This document shows positions 10,333-20,564 of a stretch of DNA of 64,000 bases, in pieces. This DNA comes from Ascarosepion bandense (Eukaryota; Mollusca; Cephalopoda; Sepiida; Sepiidae): the NCBI GenBank assembly GCA_037127315.1, contig JBBBDQ010001454.1, positions 424,501 through 488,500 of the forward strand, written 5' to 3'. Position 1 is the stretch's first letter, and the number at the start of each line of letters is the position of its first letter. Made by a program: the position numbers and the translations under genes. The notes under the pieces were generated by a model, which did not search any database, had not been told where the DNA came from, and saw only the letters and a program-made list of their open reading frames with translations.

Positions 10333-10612
10333 TGCATGTGTGGATGGTATAAGGATAGCAGTTTGGAATGAGAAATTGGGGCTGAATTCAAATTCCTGTC
10401 AGGGTTGTCACATTCAGAGATGCACAAATATTCTTGGGAATGGTATGAATTCATCTTTCCCCCCAGATATGGGTTAAATAGAATGTGTATCTGGTGAAAA
10501 TCATGGTTATCTCCAAAAAAAGATTAATGCAATATTCAGACACACAAATTATTCTTGCAGCCCCTAAAATATGTTTCAGCTTTAAGTAACCACAAATAGT
10601 TGATAAACTGTA
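10333..10612 (+). mobile_element. tRNA-derived SINE, subfamily H, copy 2
   Basis: Head TGTGTGGATGGTATAAGGATA with degenerate B box GAATTCAAATTCC. Shared central block CACATTCAGAGATGCACAAA, then GGGAATGGTATGAATTCATC and CCAGATATGGGTTAAATAG. The tail contains ATCATGGTTATCTCC, ATTCTTGCAG and TTGATAAACTGT, as in copies 1 and 3. The tail of subfamily S (ending in the CAGTCAGT block) is absent. Confidence 0.7.
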
Positions 10613-12164
10613 AAAAAAAAAAAAAGGCACTAATCAACTGTTAATCAATTTTTGAGGATAATTAAAAAAAATACTAAGGTGTTTTATTGCTTAAGAATTT
10701 TAGACTTAGATGTCAACAACATTAAAATAAACTTTCCAAACTGTCATTTGATAAGAAAATAAGATTGTAATGATTCACACACACACACATTTTACAAAAT
10801 TATATTTATACTTCACAAAAGGAAAAACTGTTAATAGATTAACAATCATCATACTACCATATTAATGGAATATACGACTCTGTCTCCATTTCAATAGCAA
10901 ATAATAATATTAATAACAATTGTTGGTTGTACATTGAATCATCCTGAGACGTGATCCATATTCCTTATTAGATCCAGTTCAAAATAAGTTTATTTTTGTG
11001 CATTTATTATAAATTTATAAAGTTTTAATATAATTTAGAGGAGGTGCAATAGGGGGTGCTGTTGTGTGCCATTAAAAAGTATATTTTTTTAAAAATCAGA
11101 TAAACAGCTTATTCTTTATGCAGTTATTTTTTTAAGGAACAGACTAAGAAATAGAAATGTATGTGCAAGAGACAGAATTTTTGGACTTTAGATTCCCCCC
11201 CCCCCCAACCAAAATTTCACATGGTGATCCACTTTTAACTTTATTTTTAACATTATGCTAGCTCACGTAGTGTAAATACTAATATCGATAAGGCGAATTA
11301 AATATTGAATTCATACGCCTTCATTTAATCCTTTATACCAAGTAACACTAACGAGATTTTTGACCCTGCATAACAACTGTTACATCATAACTTTTTACCC
11401 CTATGAAGTATGAAAAATGGCTGATATTTCCTTCAAGCTTTGCTTTTGTAATCAAGACAATTATAATTTTGAAATTTACCTTTTTCAATTAAGAAAACTG
11501 GTAAATTTTTGACATTCTTGTTTGCCCAAAATATAAATAAAATGACATAAGTAGCATTTATTTATTAGGATTACACAAGAAGGACTGCAAAAATTTAGAG
11601 GTGAGTAGTTTTATTTTGTTTTGTGATTTACTGTAAATTACTTTCACAAATCAGCCTCCAAATATAGTCACCCATCATGTTTTCCTTGGTAACCAGAATG
11701 TTCTAAAGATTTCTGAAACTTCTAGAAATTCTTGGCACTGAAAATCTTTTGAAAATGTAATTTAAAATAGGTCAGTTTCAAAACATCAGTGTCCAGGTTA
11801 CAAAAGCAAAGTCTGAAGGAAATAAAAGTCGTTTCCTTTGCTTTTTAGGCAGAAGCAATTAGGAAATAATACTTTTTTTGTCTTTGGTCAATGAGTAAAA
11901 ATTTGTTGCACAGTATAATTAGTGAATCATAACTATGAGAAAACCATTGTTATCAAAAGCAGGACAATTAAACTGTTAAAAAACCAACTCATCTGACAGT
12001 TTTAATTGCTATTTATTATGTTAATTTACTTGATAAGGTGTATATACTGTGAAAGTTGGAGAAAGTGAGAATGTTATGATCTGACTAAAAAACATTTAGT
12101 ATTGTCATATTTTTGTGAGAGGTGCTCTTTTAAATTTTATGTGAGTTGCTATTTTTTTTATTTT
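10613..12164. other. unassigned AT-rich DNA with an inverted repeat and a C-run
   Basis: Poly-C of about 13 at 11195-11207 and (CA)n at 10777-10788. Inverted arms at 11427-11453 and 11796-11823 (CCTTCAAGCTTTGCTTTTGT versus ACAAAAGCAAAGTCTGAAGG) suggest a roughly 400-bp decayed foldback or MITE. Nothing else is recognised. Confidence 0.5.
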
Positions 12165-13185
12165 TTATAAGCATTTCACTCCCGAGCAAGGCATGTCATT
12201 GCCACTACTGCACAGGGGGCTACATAGAGTGGAGAAAGGATGATTAAATATAGAAAATGTCAGAGGGTGGGTGATAGGCGGGGAAGGATACCGAGAATGA
12301 GGGTTGGGTAAATGAGTGTTCTGAGAATAATTGGGAGTTAGTGTGATAGGAGGTGTCTATTGACCCTACATTTAAACACCTGGAGATTGTAGCTGTCGGG
12401 AAAGCAGACTTGTGGAAGGGAGTTCCACAGGCGGGAGGTGCGAGAAAAGAAGCTGTTGAAGTAGAATTTACAGTTACATCTTATTTGTTTAACTGTAAAA
12501 GGGTGGGACCTAGTTGCTAATTTAGTATCTCGTGTAAATTCGTGCTTAGGCGGCACCATTGATCTAAGCTCATCGGAGCAGAAGCCATGAAAGTACTTGT
12601 AGAAGAGGCACAGGGAAGCCACATCATGCCGGTGAGAGAGTGGTTGCAACCAGTCTGCCAAGTCAGTATCAACCACGTTACAGATCCTCCTTTGTATTTT
12701 GTCAAGAAGCCCAAGGAGAGCAGCAGGGGCACCCGACCAGATATGGCAGCAATATTCAATACACGGGCGGATGGTAGATTTGTATATGTGCAGAATAGAT
12801 TCAGGTGGGAAAAACTTCCGGGCCCTGCATAGAGAGCTGACTTTCATAGCAGCAGATTTGGCAATGGATTTGATATAGTCATTCCATTTGAGGTCCGCCG
12901 AAAGTGTAAGGCCAAGGAGGCGTAGTATTTTACTCTCTGGGAGGCAAGCCTGTCCCATGCTAATGGGAGGTAGATGCGATTGTCTATGGTGGTTAGTTGA
13001 TAACAGCTTTGTTTTAGAAGCATTGAAATTTCCTAGCCATTTCCTACCCCAGGCAGGCCACTACAGATTGGAGGTCCTTTTCAAGTATGGCAGTGAGGTT
13101 CACTTTGTTGTCCACACCTGGTTTTTGGTCGATGCAAGAGTAGATTGTTGTGTCATCGGTATACATGCCAACTTGGGAAATGTGA
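12165..13185 (-). mobile_element. J-family non-LTR retrotransposon, 5'-truncated copy 1
   Basis: Minus-strand copy with a 3' A-rich tail (T-run at 12150-12166) preceded by the family terminus CTTGCTCGGGAGTGAAATG. It covers the RT C-terminal half and 3' UTR and is truncated upstream of the YADD region: 13140-13180 still encodes part of the DDTTIYS segment, then homology to copies 2 and 3 stops. It is very similar to copy 2 at 16704, so the two are members of one subfamily. Tails of the same family occur throughout the window. Confidence 0.85.
12338..12958 (-). pseudogene. reverse transcriptase C-terminal region (J LINE copy 1)
   Basis: Open for 206 codons, but only part of a larger RT protein that continues upstream through a frame change. 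Recognisable order: LRLLGLTLSADLKWNDYI (residues about 12-30), PCIEYCCHIWSGAP (about 66-79), LLDKIQRRICNV (about 84-95), FYKYFHGFCSDEL, RTSRLWNSLP (about 173-182) and a final LQVFKCRVNRHLLSH. This is the thumb and carboxy-terminal connection typical of Jockey/CR1-group non-LTR retrotransposons. The catalytic YADD box lies upstream, outside this frame. The exact clade cannot be settled by eye. Confidence 0.8.
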
Positions 13186-13644
13186 ACTAAAAATACGTAC
13201 ATCACTGTGAAGGTTTGTCTTAATTTTGATATTTTTTTGGGAGCTTGCCGTCTTAATCGAGAAATTTTATTACATTTGAGTGAATCATTAATGATACATA
13301 ATGATTTTAATGCAATAGTTTTTTTTTTTTGATTTGTGGTTTTGGACAGCTATTGTTTTATACAGAATGTATATGGATTTTTAGTAAATACCTTTTTTTT
13401 TTTATGAATGTTATTGATAATAAAAAAAATACATTGTATGTTAGAATATGTTAGAATTGGAACTAAAACTACTCTTTTCTTTTTATTTTGTTAAATTTAA
13501 AGAATTTTGTTTCATTTAAAAGATTAAAATTATTAATTTATATGTACTAGCAAAATTATTCTACATTACTAAAAATAAAGTGATTCTTATAAATTTTATC
13601 CAATAAATCTATTAAATGAGAACAATAGTTTCAAGCAGTTTAAT
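13186..13644. other. unassigned AT-rich DNA
   Basis: Very AT-rich with T-runs at 13320 and 13392. No element seen. Confidence 0.6.
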
Positions 13645-13770
13645 AATATGACACATGGCTTTGTGGATAAAAGTATTGGTTAAATGAATTAATTTAGCAG
13701 ACAGACATGAGTTCAGTTCCTGGGTTGGGTACTGAGAAAAAGTCATCTTTGCTCTCTCAAGCAATGTATA
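13645..13770 (+). mobile_element. tRNA-like SINE relic, family K, copy 1
   Basis: ACACATGGCTTTGTGGATAA resembles an A box (TGGCNNAGTGG). After a spacer, ATGAGTTCAGTTCCTGG resembles a B box. The start matches the relic at 62065 (GCACATGGCTAAGTGGTTAG). Tail not defined. Confidence 0.5.
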
Positions 13771-14409
13771 AATAGCAGTGAAAACTGCCTTCTCTAGTCT
13801 TGATATGGTAATTAGTCAAAGAGAAGAACATGTCTGAATTCAAACTCCCTGCCACCACATCATACACCAGCATGACAGAGTATGACCCATTACTCTCCAT
13901 GTTTGATTGACTTTGGAAAAGGCTTCTGCGAACTGAGAAAATAGCTGATTTTATATATCAGAAAATTGTACTTGTATTTGCCAGTTATATGCAAAGGCAA
14001 AAGTATATACAGATGGCCATAAAAGTCTCCTGCACTGAATCACTGAAATCATATTTGAATTGGACATCTAATCAATAACTCATAGCTGATTGGTTATCTT
14101 TGGCTCATAGCCTGTTGCTAGGGGATACGTGCTTGCTGCATCATTTTTATTGTTGTCCATTGTATCCATTTGTTATCTAAAAGAAATTCATCCTTTTAAA
14201 AGCAACAAATGTAATATACCAGAAAAAGTAATAATATTTTCACTTACCACTAATGCTTTCACCATGTATACACATTTTCACATATGTGAACAAGTTCATA
14301 ACATTGATCTGTAGCTATTAACTGAATTTTGATCTGAAATTTTCATTGCATACTGTTTGATCTATGTTGGGTTAAGTACATTGACAACATTGGATATTGT
14401 TGAAAAATA
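13771..14409. other. unassigned DNA
   Basis: Nothing recognised. Confidence 0.5.
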
Positions 14410-14595
14410 TATTATGTTATTGGAATATATAAGTAGACACTGAGGTCAACACTGAACGGTGACAGTCTGTTTCATGCTTGAATGCAATCTTCAGGCTATC
14501 TGTTGACCTCAGCATCCACATTTATATTTCATATGCTCTATCTCTGATATTGATAATTTTTACCCATACATAGCATACATGAAAACTGTTCTTTT
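14410..14595 (-). mobile_element. foldback / Penelope-like 3' module (family D, copy 1)
   Basis: Inverted arms: GTAGACACTGAGGTCAAC (14432-14449) against GTTGACCTCAGCATCCAC (about 14502-14519). Minus-strand interior reads GCCTGAAGATTGCATTC, then AAGCATGAAACAG, i.e. CTGAAGA, a short TGC/GCA stem and GAAA. The same layout recurs at 50715-50885 with the same flanking words (TTTTTACCCATA). Assignment to Penelope-like elements is by architecture only. Confidence 0.5.
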
Positions 14596-14599
14596 TATC

Positions 14600-15110
14600 A
14601 TATATACTCTCACCAATTACTTTATTAGTAACTGGGTTGAGCCTCTTTTTGCCTTTATAACAGTCTCAAATCTTTTTGGTGCGGATTTTATGATGTTTTG
14701 GAAGCATTCTTTGAAAATTTGTTTTCATTATCATGTTCTGCAATACTACCAGATTAGTTGGGGACAAATCAAGGATTTTGAATTTCTCTTTTCATCATGC
14801 ACCCAAAGAGACTGAGATTTGGTGACTAGGGAGGCCATTTTAATCAAAAATTAATTGCTGTGTTTCTGAACTAATCTGCCACTATTTTTGATTTGTGACC
14901 TGGTGTGATAGTGAAGTAGCCACCAAAAAAAGAGTGCATTGTAGTCACAAATTGAAGCGCATTCTCAGCTACACTACCTTGAGAGGCTGTGCTATTTATA
15001 TGATCAAAGGTCACAACGTATGCCAAGAACAAATTTTCCATATCATTACACAAACACCAGCTGAACTGTTGATATCTTTTTATTTGAGAATATTCAACAT
15101 TATTCAAATG
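14600..15110 (-). pseudogene. Tc1-like transposase relic
   Basis: On the minus strand, GGYFTITPGHKSKIVAD aligns with the GYFQQDNAPCHKAR-type segment of Tc1-like transposases. It is preceded by VTFDHINSTAS and a SVAENALQFVTTMHSFF stretch, and followed after a stop by a MASLVTKSQSLW segment in the place of the WPPQSPDLNPIEHLW motif. The + strand near 14610 (TTACTTTATTAGTAACTGGG) resembles the end region of this Tc1 group. The aspartate expected in QQDN is missing, and stops break the frame, so it is dead. Only the C-terminal half remains. Confidence 0.7.
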
Positions 15111-15515
15111 CTCAAATCTCTTTGAATCTTTATCTGGTTGATCTATTCTTCAAGTCTCTCAAGTTGCAGATTTTCTTTTCATAGATTACATATAAAAAAG
15201 GATGAAAAATGAATCAACCAAACATGACAAAAACAAAGATACAATGAACAGATTTGATCAGCTAAAGAATAACTCTTCTCAAAATTATTCAGGAATATTA
15301 TATGTTGTGTTTTAGAATGTTTATGTGTATGCTTATCTCTGTCTCTCTCTCTCTCTCTTTTGCATGCACATGCACACACACATACTGTTTTTTTTAAAAA
15401 GGTTTTTTAAGTTTGTGTCTTGTAAACAAATCTCTGGAGAAACTTAATAAGGTGAAACATGTGAAAGACAATTTTCCTACTTTTTCTTCACTTATTCTAT
15501 CATCTATGTATTCAA

Positions 15516-15546
<31 letters not shown>
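15111..15546. other. unassigned DNA with (TC)n and (TA)n
   Basis: (TC)n at about 15340-15358 and (TC)n(TA)n at about 15519-15546; the latter abuts the Helitron end. Confidence 0.6.
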
Positions 15547-16246
15547 CTAGCAGTATAGCCCGGCATTGCTCGGGTGTAATGAAAGCTTTAAAACAAATCC
15601 ATAGTCCTGGAGCTCAGTCTTTGGACGTTGGCACGAAAGACTAAAAAGCAATAGTTGTTTCCAGTTAAAGCGAAACCTTAGACTGAAAGAAAAATGAATG
15701 GATGTCAGTCAAATTTTGATTTACTAATAAGTTTTAACAAATAAGTTTTTTCGTTGTAAACTGAATTTTGAAGGCTAAATAAGTCCTCTGAGTAAATGGT
15801 ATCATGGCTGAGACTAAAAACTACAATTATACCTACTTAGAGCCAAACCCGAAGCAAAAACTAAAATAAAAGGGCTGAAAAAAATACAGACATACAGGCA
15901 GACAGACACACACACAAACATCTTACTTTATATATATATTATCGATTTTCTGCACTATTGTAAGAACTGCAACCTTGAAACTTCTGAATATCGTTTCTTA
16001 TGTTTTTGTCTATGAGTGTATCAAATTTGATTAAAATCGGACTACTTCTTCTATAACCCGATTTTTTTCGATTATCGATTTTTGATATTTATCGGGTGTA
16101 CCTTGACACAAAACCTAGCTAAGAACACTCGCAGACGCTTATAGTACAACTGTGTAAGTTTTCAAGAAAATCAGTTCAGCCGTTTCGGAGTCTATAGGTA
16201 ACGGATATACACACACACACACAAAGTTTCATTTATAAATAAGTTA
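15547..16246 (-). mobile_element. non-autonomous Helitron, copy 2
   Basis: Minus-strand copy of the element at 5753-6257. Its 3' end is CTAG (15547-15550), preceded by the hairpin CCCGAGCAATGCCGGG (15559-15574). The 5' part shares the ACTTATTTATAAATGAAACT start, the GGCTGAACTGATTTTCTTGA-type block and the CGATTTTCTGCAC block with copy 1. The middle differs: this copy carries about 200 bp more (roughly 15600-15900) not found in copy 1. No coding. Both termini sit in TA-rich microsatellite. Confidence 0.8.
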
Positions 16247-16301
16247 TATATATATATATATATATAAACATAGTGATGCTCCACATATACTGTCTTAATA
16301 T

Positions 16302-16456
16302 GTATAGGAAAAACTATTAAAGAATTGTGAGTTTAAAAATGTATTTTTTTGACAGTATTTGTTTATTTCTATTATTATATTTTATGTTTCAGACTGTCCT
16401 CGGTCCTTCATCAGAAACAAATGATTTTAAAATTTGAATTAGAAACGTATTTCGCG
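16302..16456 (-). repeat. left inverted arm of P1
   Basis: Pairs with 17983-18137 over its whole length with few mismatches. Confidence 0.85.
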
Positions 16457-16703
16457 AGAGCGTCTGTGGAGTGAGTCTGTTTACATCATGTGACACGTCT
16501 GTGGAGAGAGTTTGTTTACATCAAGTGACGCAGAAAGTGACAGATTTTTTAAAAAAATATTTGTAAACATAAACCTATCTTTAATAATACTTATAAATTT
16601 GTTTTAGATAAAAAATTTTTTGAATGTATCTAAAAAAGTTTAGCTATTGAAATATTTGTAAAGATTCAAAACACCTAAGTCCTTATTTAACCCTAGCTTG
16701 TCT

Positions 16704-17826
16704 TTTTTTTTTTATAAGCATTTCACCCCCGAGCAAGGCATGTCACTGCCACTACTGCGCAGGGGGCTACATAGAGTGGAGAAGGGATGGTTAAATATAG
16801 GAAATGTCAGAGGGTGGGTGATAGGCGGGTAAGGATACCGAGAATGAGAGTAGGGTAGATGAGAGTGTTCTGAGAATAATTGGGAGTTAGTGTGATAGGA
16901 GGTGTCTATTGACCCTACATTTAAACACCTGGAGATTGTAGCTTTTGGGAAAGCAGACTTGTGGAAGGGAATTCCACAGGTGGGAAGCACGAGAAAAGAA
17001 GCTGTTGTAGTAGAATTTATGGTTACATCTTATCTGTTTAACTGTAAAAGGGTGGGACCTAGTTGCTAATTTAGTATCTCGTGTAAATTCGTGCTTAGGC
17101 AGCACCAGTGATCTAAGTTCATTGGAGCAGAAGCCATGAAAGTATTTGTAGGAGAGGCACAGGGAAGCCACATCACGCCAGTGAGAGAGTGGTTGCAGCC
17201 GGTCTGCCAAGTCAGTATCAACCACATTACAGATCCTCCTTTGTATTTTGTCAAGAAGCCCAAGGAGAGCAGCAGGGGCACCCGACCAGATATGGCAGCA
17301 GTATTCAATACACAGGTGGATGGTAGATTTGTATATGTGCAGAATAGATTCAGGTGGGAAAAACTTCCAGGCCCTGCACAGAGAGCCGACTTTCATAGTG
17401 GCAGATTTGGCAATATAGTCATTCCATTTGAGGTCCGCCAAAAGTGTAAGGCCAAGGAAGCATAGTGTTTTACTTTCTGGGAGGCAAGCCTGTTCCATGC
17501 TAATGGGAGGTAGATGCGATTGTCTATGGTGGTTAGTTGATAACAGCTTCGTTTTAGAAGCATTGAAATTTACTAGCCATTTCCTACCCCAGGCCACTAC
17601 AGATTGGAGGTCCTTTTCAAGCTCGGTAGCGAGGTTTGCTTTGTCGCCCTCACCTAGTTTTTGATCGAAGCGAGAGTAGATTGTGGTGTCATCGGCATAC
17701 ATGCCTACTTGGGATCTAATGGTGTCGGGGAGATCATTAATGTACATCAGAAAGAGCGTGGGACCTAGGATAGAACTTTGAGGGATGCCTGCGTTCGTAT
17801 GGTAGTTTTGGGAGGCATGCCCATTT
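16704..17826 (-). mobile_element. J-family non-LTR retrotransposon, 5'-truncated copy 2
   Basis: Minus-strand insertion with an A-tail (T-run 16704-16714) and terminus CCTTGCTCGGGGGTGAAATG. The 5' truncation lies near 17826, inside the segment that in copy 3 encodes RASSSYSTNAGVPQGS. Nearly the same sequence as copy 1, with small indels. Inserted within foldback element P1. It carries the longest open RT frame of the family in this window. Confidence 0.88.
16887..17747 (-). pseudogene. reverse transcriptase, palm to C-terminus (J LINE copy 2)
   Basis: A 286-codon open frame. It starts within the palm domain: MYINDLP, then MYADDTTIYS (YADD at residues about 17-20, the metal-binding catalytic pair of RT). 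Next come WLVNFNASKTKLLS, a GLTLLADLKWNDYI segment, CIEYCCHIWSGAP, LLDKIQRRICNV, LWNSLP near residue 255 and FKCRVNRHLLSH at the end. The initiating Met is internal to the domain; reading upstream gives a GIPQSSILGPTLF-like box, so the frame is a 5'-truncated remnant. The absence of stops over 860 bp implies a fairly recent insertion. Fingers domain and endonuclease are missing. Confidence 0.85.
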
Positions 17827-17982
17827 TTGTGTGTATTTAATTTTAAAATCCAGTATTTTTCTTTCTTTCTGTGTGTGTGTGTGTGTGTGTAGAACTAAAA
17901 TCAGTCTATTAGTAAACATTTGCAATTTTCTAAAGTGTGCCCTGGTTGATTGAAATGGACTGCTATTGGGGAATATTGATTA

Positions 17983-18132
17983 TTCGCGAAATACGTTTCT
18001 AATTCAAATTTTAAAATCATTTGTTTCTGATGAAGGACCAAGGGCAGTCTGAAATATAAAATATAATAATAGAAACAAACAAATACTGTCAAAAAAATAC
18101 ATTTTTAAACTCAATTCTTTAATAGTTTTTCC

Positions 18133-18137
<5 letters not shown>
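17983..18137 (+). repeat. right inverted arm of P1
   Basis: Reverse complement of 16302-16456. It ends at a (TA)n tract (18137-18160). Confidence 0.85.
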
Positions 18138-18165
<28 letters not shown>

Positions 18166-18287
18166 ATTCTAAAAATTAATGGATTTATTTTAGTCATGCA
18201 GGACAGGTTCTGTCCCTACCAAAATGCATTTTTTTTTTTTTTTTTACTAAGATGTCTTGAATGTGTAGGCTGACAGACAAAATACAC

Positions 18288-18345
18288 ACTGTTTAATAAA
18301 TAAAAAATGGGATGTCTATTTCAAATATAAAGTATTCATTATAAT
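18288..18345. repeat. repeat Q fragment
   Basis: ACTGTTTAATAAATAAAAAATGGGATGTCTA and following bases resemble the palindromic element at 43352 and the units at 20326 and 20479 (key words: ACTGTTTAATAAATAAA, GTCTA, GTATTCATTA). Confidence 0.5.
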
Positions 18346-18676
18346 AAAGGTATAAGTAATATATATATATTTGTTATAAGTGATTCTAATAAAAACAGTT
18401 TACATCACCACACAAAAGCTATCACATTTCAGTATTATGAATTGTACTTTGTCAAGTGATGATTGATAACTTTTTTTTTTTTTTAATCATTTCACCCCAA
18501 GCAAGGCGGAAACGCCACTGATGTGCAGGGTGTTACATAAATGTAAAATGATTAATTAGAAAAGAGTGAGGAGTACAAACTAGTTAGAAAGGAACAATAG
18601 AAAGCTGAGAAAGCAGGTGCGATGACAGATACATAGGTGGAGAGAAAGGGAAGGTTATACAGGGGAGAGGAGAGAG

Positions 18677-19021
18677 CTAGAGGACAGTGGTTAGTAGATG
18701 AGTATTGATTTTGCATTTAAATTTCTGGAGGTTGTAGCAGTCAGGAAAGCAAGAATATGGGAGTGAGTTCCACAGGCGGGATGTGCGAGAGAAGAAGATG
18801 CAGGAGTAGAATTGTCGTCTGCATTTGGCTAACCTGACTGTGAATGGGTGGGACCCAGTTGCCAGTCTGGTTGCACAAGTAAACACCTGTTGAGGAGGCA
18901 TCAGTGACTTAAGCTCATCCGAGCAGAAGCTATGAAAGTATTTATAGAAGAGATAAAGGGAGGCCACATTTCGACGATGGGGAAGTGGCTGCAGTCGAGT
19001 CACCAGATCAGTACCTATCAC
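18677..19021 (-). pseudogene. RT C-terminal segment (J LINE copy 3)
   Basis: 114 codons: MIGTDLVTRLQPLPHRR, LYLFYKYFHSFCSDEL, RLATGSHPFTVRLAKC, RTSRLWNSLPYSCFPD and LQKFKCKINTHLL. Same order as the end of copies 1 and 2. Confidence 0.8.
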
Positions 19022-19214
19022 ATTACAGACTCTCCTTTGGAGCTTGTCAAGAACACTGAGGAGAACGGCAGGGGCACCTGATCATAAATGGCAGCAGTAC
19101 TCCATGCATGGACGGATGGTTGACTTGTATATATGCAGGATGGATTCAGGTGGAAAAAACATCCTGGATCGACATAGTGACCCAACCTTCTTAGCAGTAG
19201 ATTTTGCTATGGAT

Positions 19215-19646
19215 TCAATATAGTGGTTCCATTTTGAGGTCTGAGGACAGGGTAAGTCCGAGGAGGCGTAGTGTATTACTCTCAGGGAGAATCACTTGGT
19301 CCATGCTTATGGGAGGCAGGTGAGGTTGCCTGTAATGGTTGACAGACAACAGCTTGGTCTTAGATGAATTGAAGTTGACAAGCCACTTCTTGCCCCAGTT
19401 CACCACAGAGTGTAGATCCCGCTCAAGGTCAGCAGCGAGATTATGTCTGTCCGCCATGACAGGTTTCTTACTGGAGCGGGAGTATATTGTAGTGTCGTCT
19501 GCGTAGATGCCTACTTGGGACTTGATCTCATCTGGGAGGTCGTTGATGAAAATAAGGAAGAGCGTCGGGCCCAGGATAGAGCCCTGTGGGACACCAGCAT
19601 TCGTGCTGTAGGACGAAGAGGCACGCCCATTCAGAACGACCTTCAT
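19215..19646 (-). pseudogene. RT palm segment (J LINE copy 3)
   Basis: 143 codons containing AGVPQGSILGPTLFLIFIND (residues about 17-36) and YADDTTIYS (48-56), the catalytic box of non-LTR reverse transcriptases. WLVNFNSSKTKLLS and LRLLGLTLSSDLK follow. The frame then shifts, and DLKMEPLY replaces DLKWNDYI. Confidence 0.85.
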
Positions 19647-19672
19647 TTTGCAGTTATTTAAGAAAGATTGGA

Positions 19673-20122
19673 TTAGGTCAAGCAGGCGACCGGTAATACC
19701 ATAACCATGTAGTTTGCATAGGAGGCCAGAGTGCCAAACCCTGTCGAAAGCCTTGGAGATGTCCAGAGCAACTGCGCGAGCCTCGTCAGACTCATCAGCA
19801 TGTACTCCGTTACGGTTGTTAGCAGGTCGGCCGTGGACCTGTCAAAGCGGAATCCATATTGCCTGTCGGAGAACAGTTTGTGGGCGGTGAGATGATGAAC
19901 TATTTCAGCATTGATTATAGCCTCGAATACTTTCCCGAATATCAGTAGAAGACTGATAGGGCGATAGTTGGATGGGTCCGAGAGTTCACCACAATTCTTA
20001 AAGACAGGAACGACTGAAGAGAATTTCCAGCATGCAGGAAAGCAGGAAGCAGAAAGGCAGTAGTTAAACAGTTTAGAGAGGACAGGGGAAAGTTCAGGAG
20101 CACACCTCTTAAAGACTATCAC
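19673..20122 (-). pseudogene. RT fingers segment (J LINE copy 3)
   Basis: 149 codons: LFNYCLSASCFPACWK, then SNYRPISLLLIFGKVFEAII (residues about 51-70), the conserved NYRPISL box of non-LTR RT, then LFSDRQYGFRFDRSTADLLT (the QxGFR box). It ends out of frame with the palm segment downstream. This is the only copy in the window that retains the fingers domain. Confidence 0.85.
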
Positions 20123-20269
20123 TGGGATTCCATCGTCTCCACACGCCTTATGGGGTTCGAGTTTTGAAATTACTCTGGATACTACTGTCGGGGTAATAGT
20201 GATAAGAGTGATTTTTATGGAAATTTAAAAACAATTTATCTGTTTTTTCCAATAGTTAAAGGTGGGTGC

Positions 20270-20560
20270 ATAAGGTCAAACTTAAAAATATACTTATAGC
20301 AGACATTCTACTCATAGATGGAGACTGTTTAATTGTAGAAAAAAACATTATCCACTCAAATATGAGTACCCATTAAAAATAATGTTCAAAACAAATAAAT
20401 TTAAACAGATATGTCAGTTGATACCATTTAAGCTTCCATAAAATTTCAAAATATTGAGGTTAATAAATATAGGATATACTGTTTAATTATAGAAAAAACC
20501 AACTATCCACTCAAATATGAGTATCCATTAAAAATAATGTTCAAAAATAAGTTTAAATAA
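20270..20560. repeat. tandem pair of repeat Q units
   Basis: Two units about 153 bp apart: ACTGTTTAATTGTAGAAAAA, CCACTCAAATATGAGTA and CATTAAAAATAATGTTCAAA starting at 20326, and the same blocks starting at 20479. They share the CAAATATGAGTATCCATTA type core with the palindromic element at 43352. Confidence 0.65.
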
Positions 20561-20564
20561 ATAA

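Larger units (their letters stand above)
16302..18137. mobile_element. foldback / Penelope-like element P1 with 155-bp inverted arms, interrupted by a LINE
   Basis: Left arm 16302-16456 and right arm 17983-18137 are near-identical inverted repeats of about 155 bp, from TAGGAAAAACTATTAA at the outer edge to ACGTATTTCGCG at the inner edge. A J-family LINE (16704-17826) is inserted between them. Read outward, each arm holds CTGATGA and GAAA (18027-18033 and 18051-18054; minus-strand equivalents 16408-16414 and 16387-16390) flanking a GGAC/GTCT stem. This matches the conserved core of a hammerhead ribozyme, a motif reported in Penelope-like retroelements. Helices I and III were not demonstrated. 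Confidence 0.65.
18472..20206 (-). mobile_element. J-family non-LTR retrotransposon, copy 3 (longest)
   Basis: Minus-strand copy with A-tail (T-run 18472-18484) and the terminus GCTTGGGGTGAAATGATT. It spans fingers, palm and C-terminal RT regions plus the 3' UTR, ending near 20206 by 5' truncation. It is clearly more diverged from copies 1 and 2 than they are from each other, so it belongs to a different subfamily. The coding region is broken by frameshifts into three open segments, listed separately. Confidence 0.88.

Noticed and set aside
12888..13190. 100-codon + strand frame
   Set aside because: Antisense shadow of the J-family RT on the minus strand.
17136..17465. 109-codon + strand frame
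   Set aside because: Antisense shadow of the RT frame 16887-17747.
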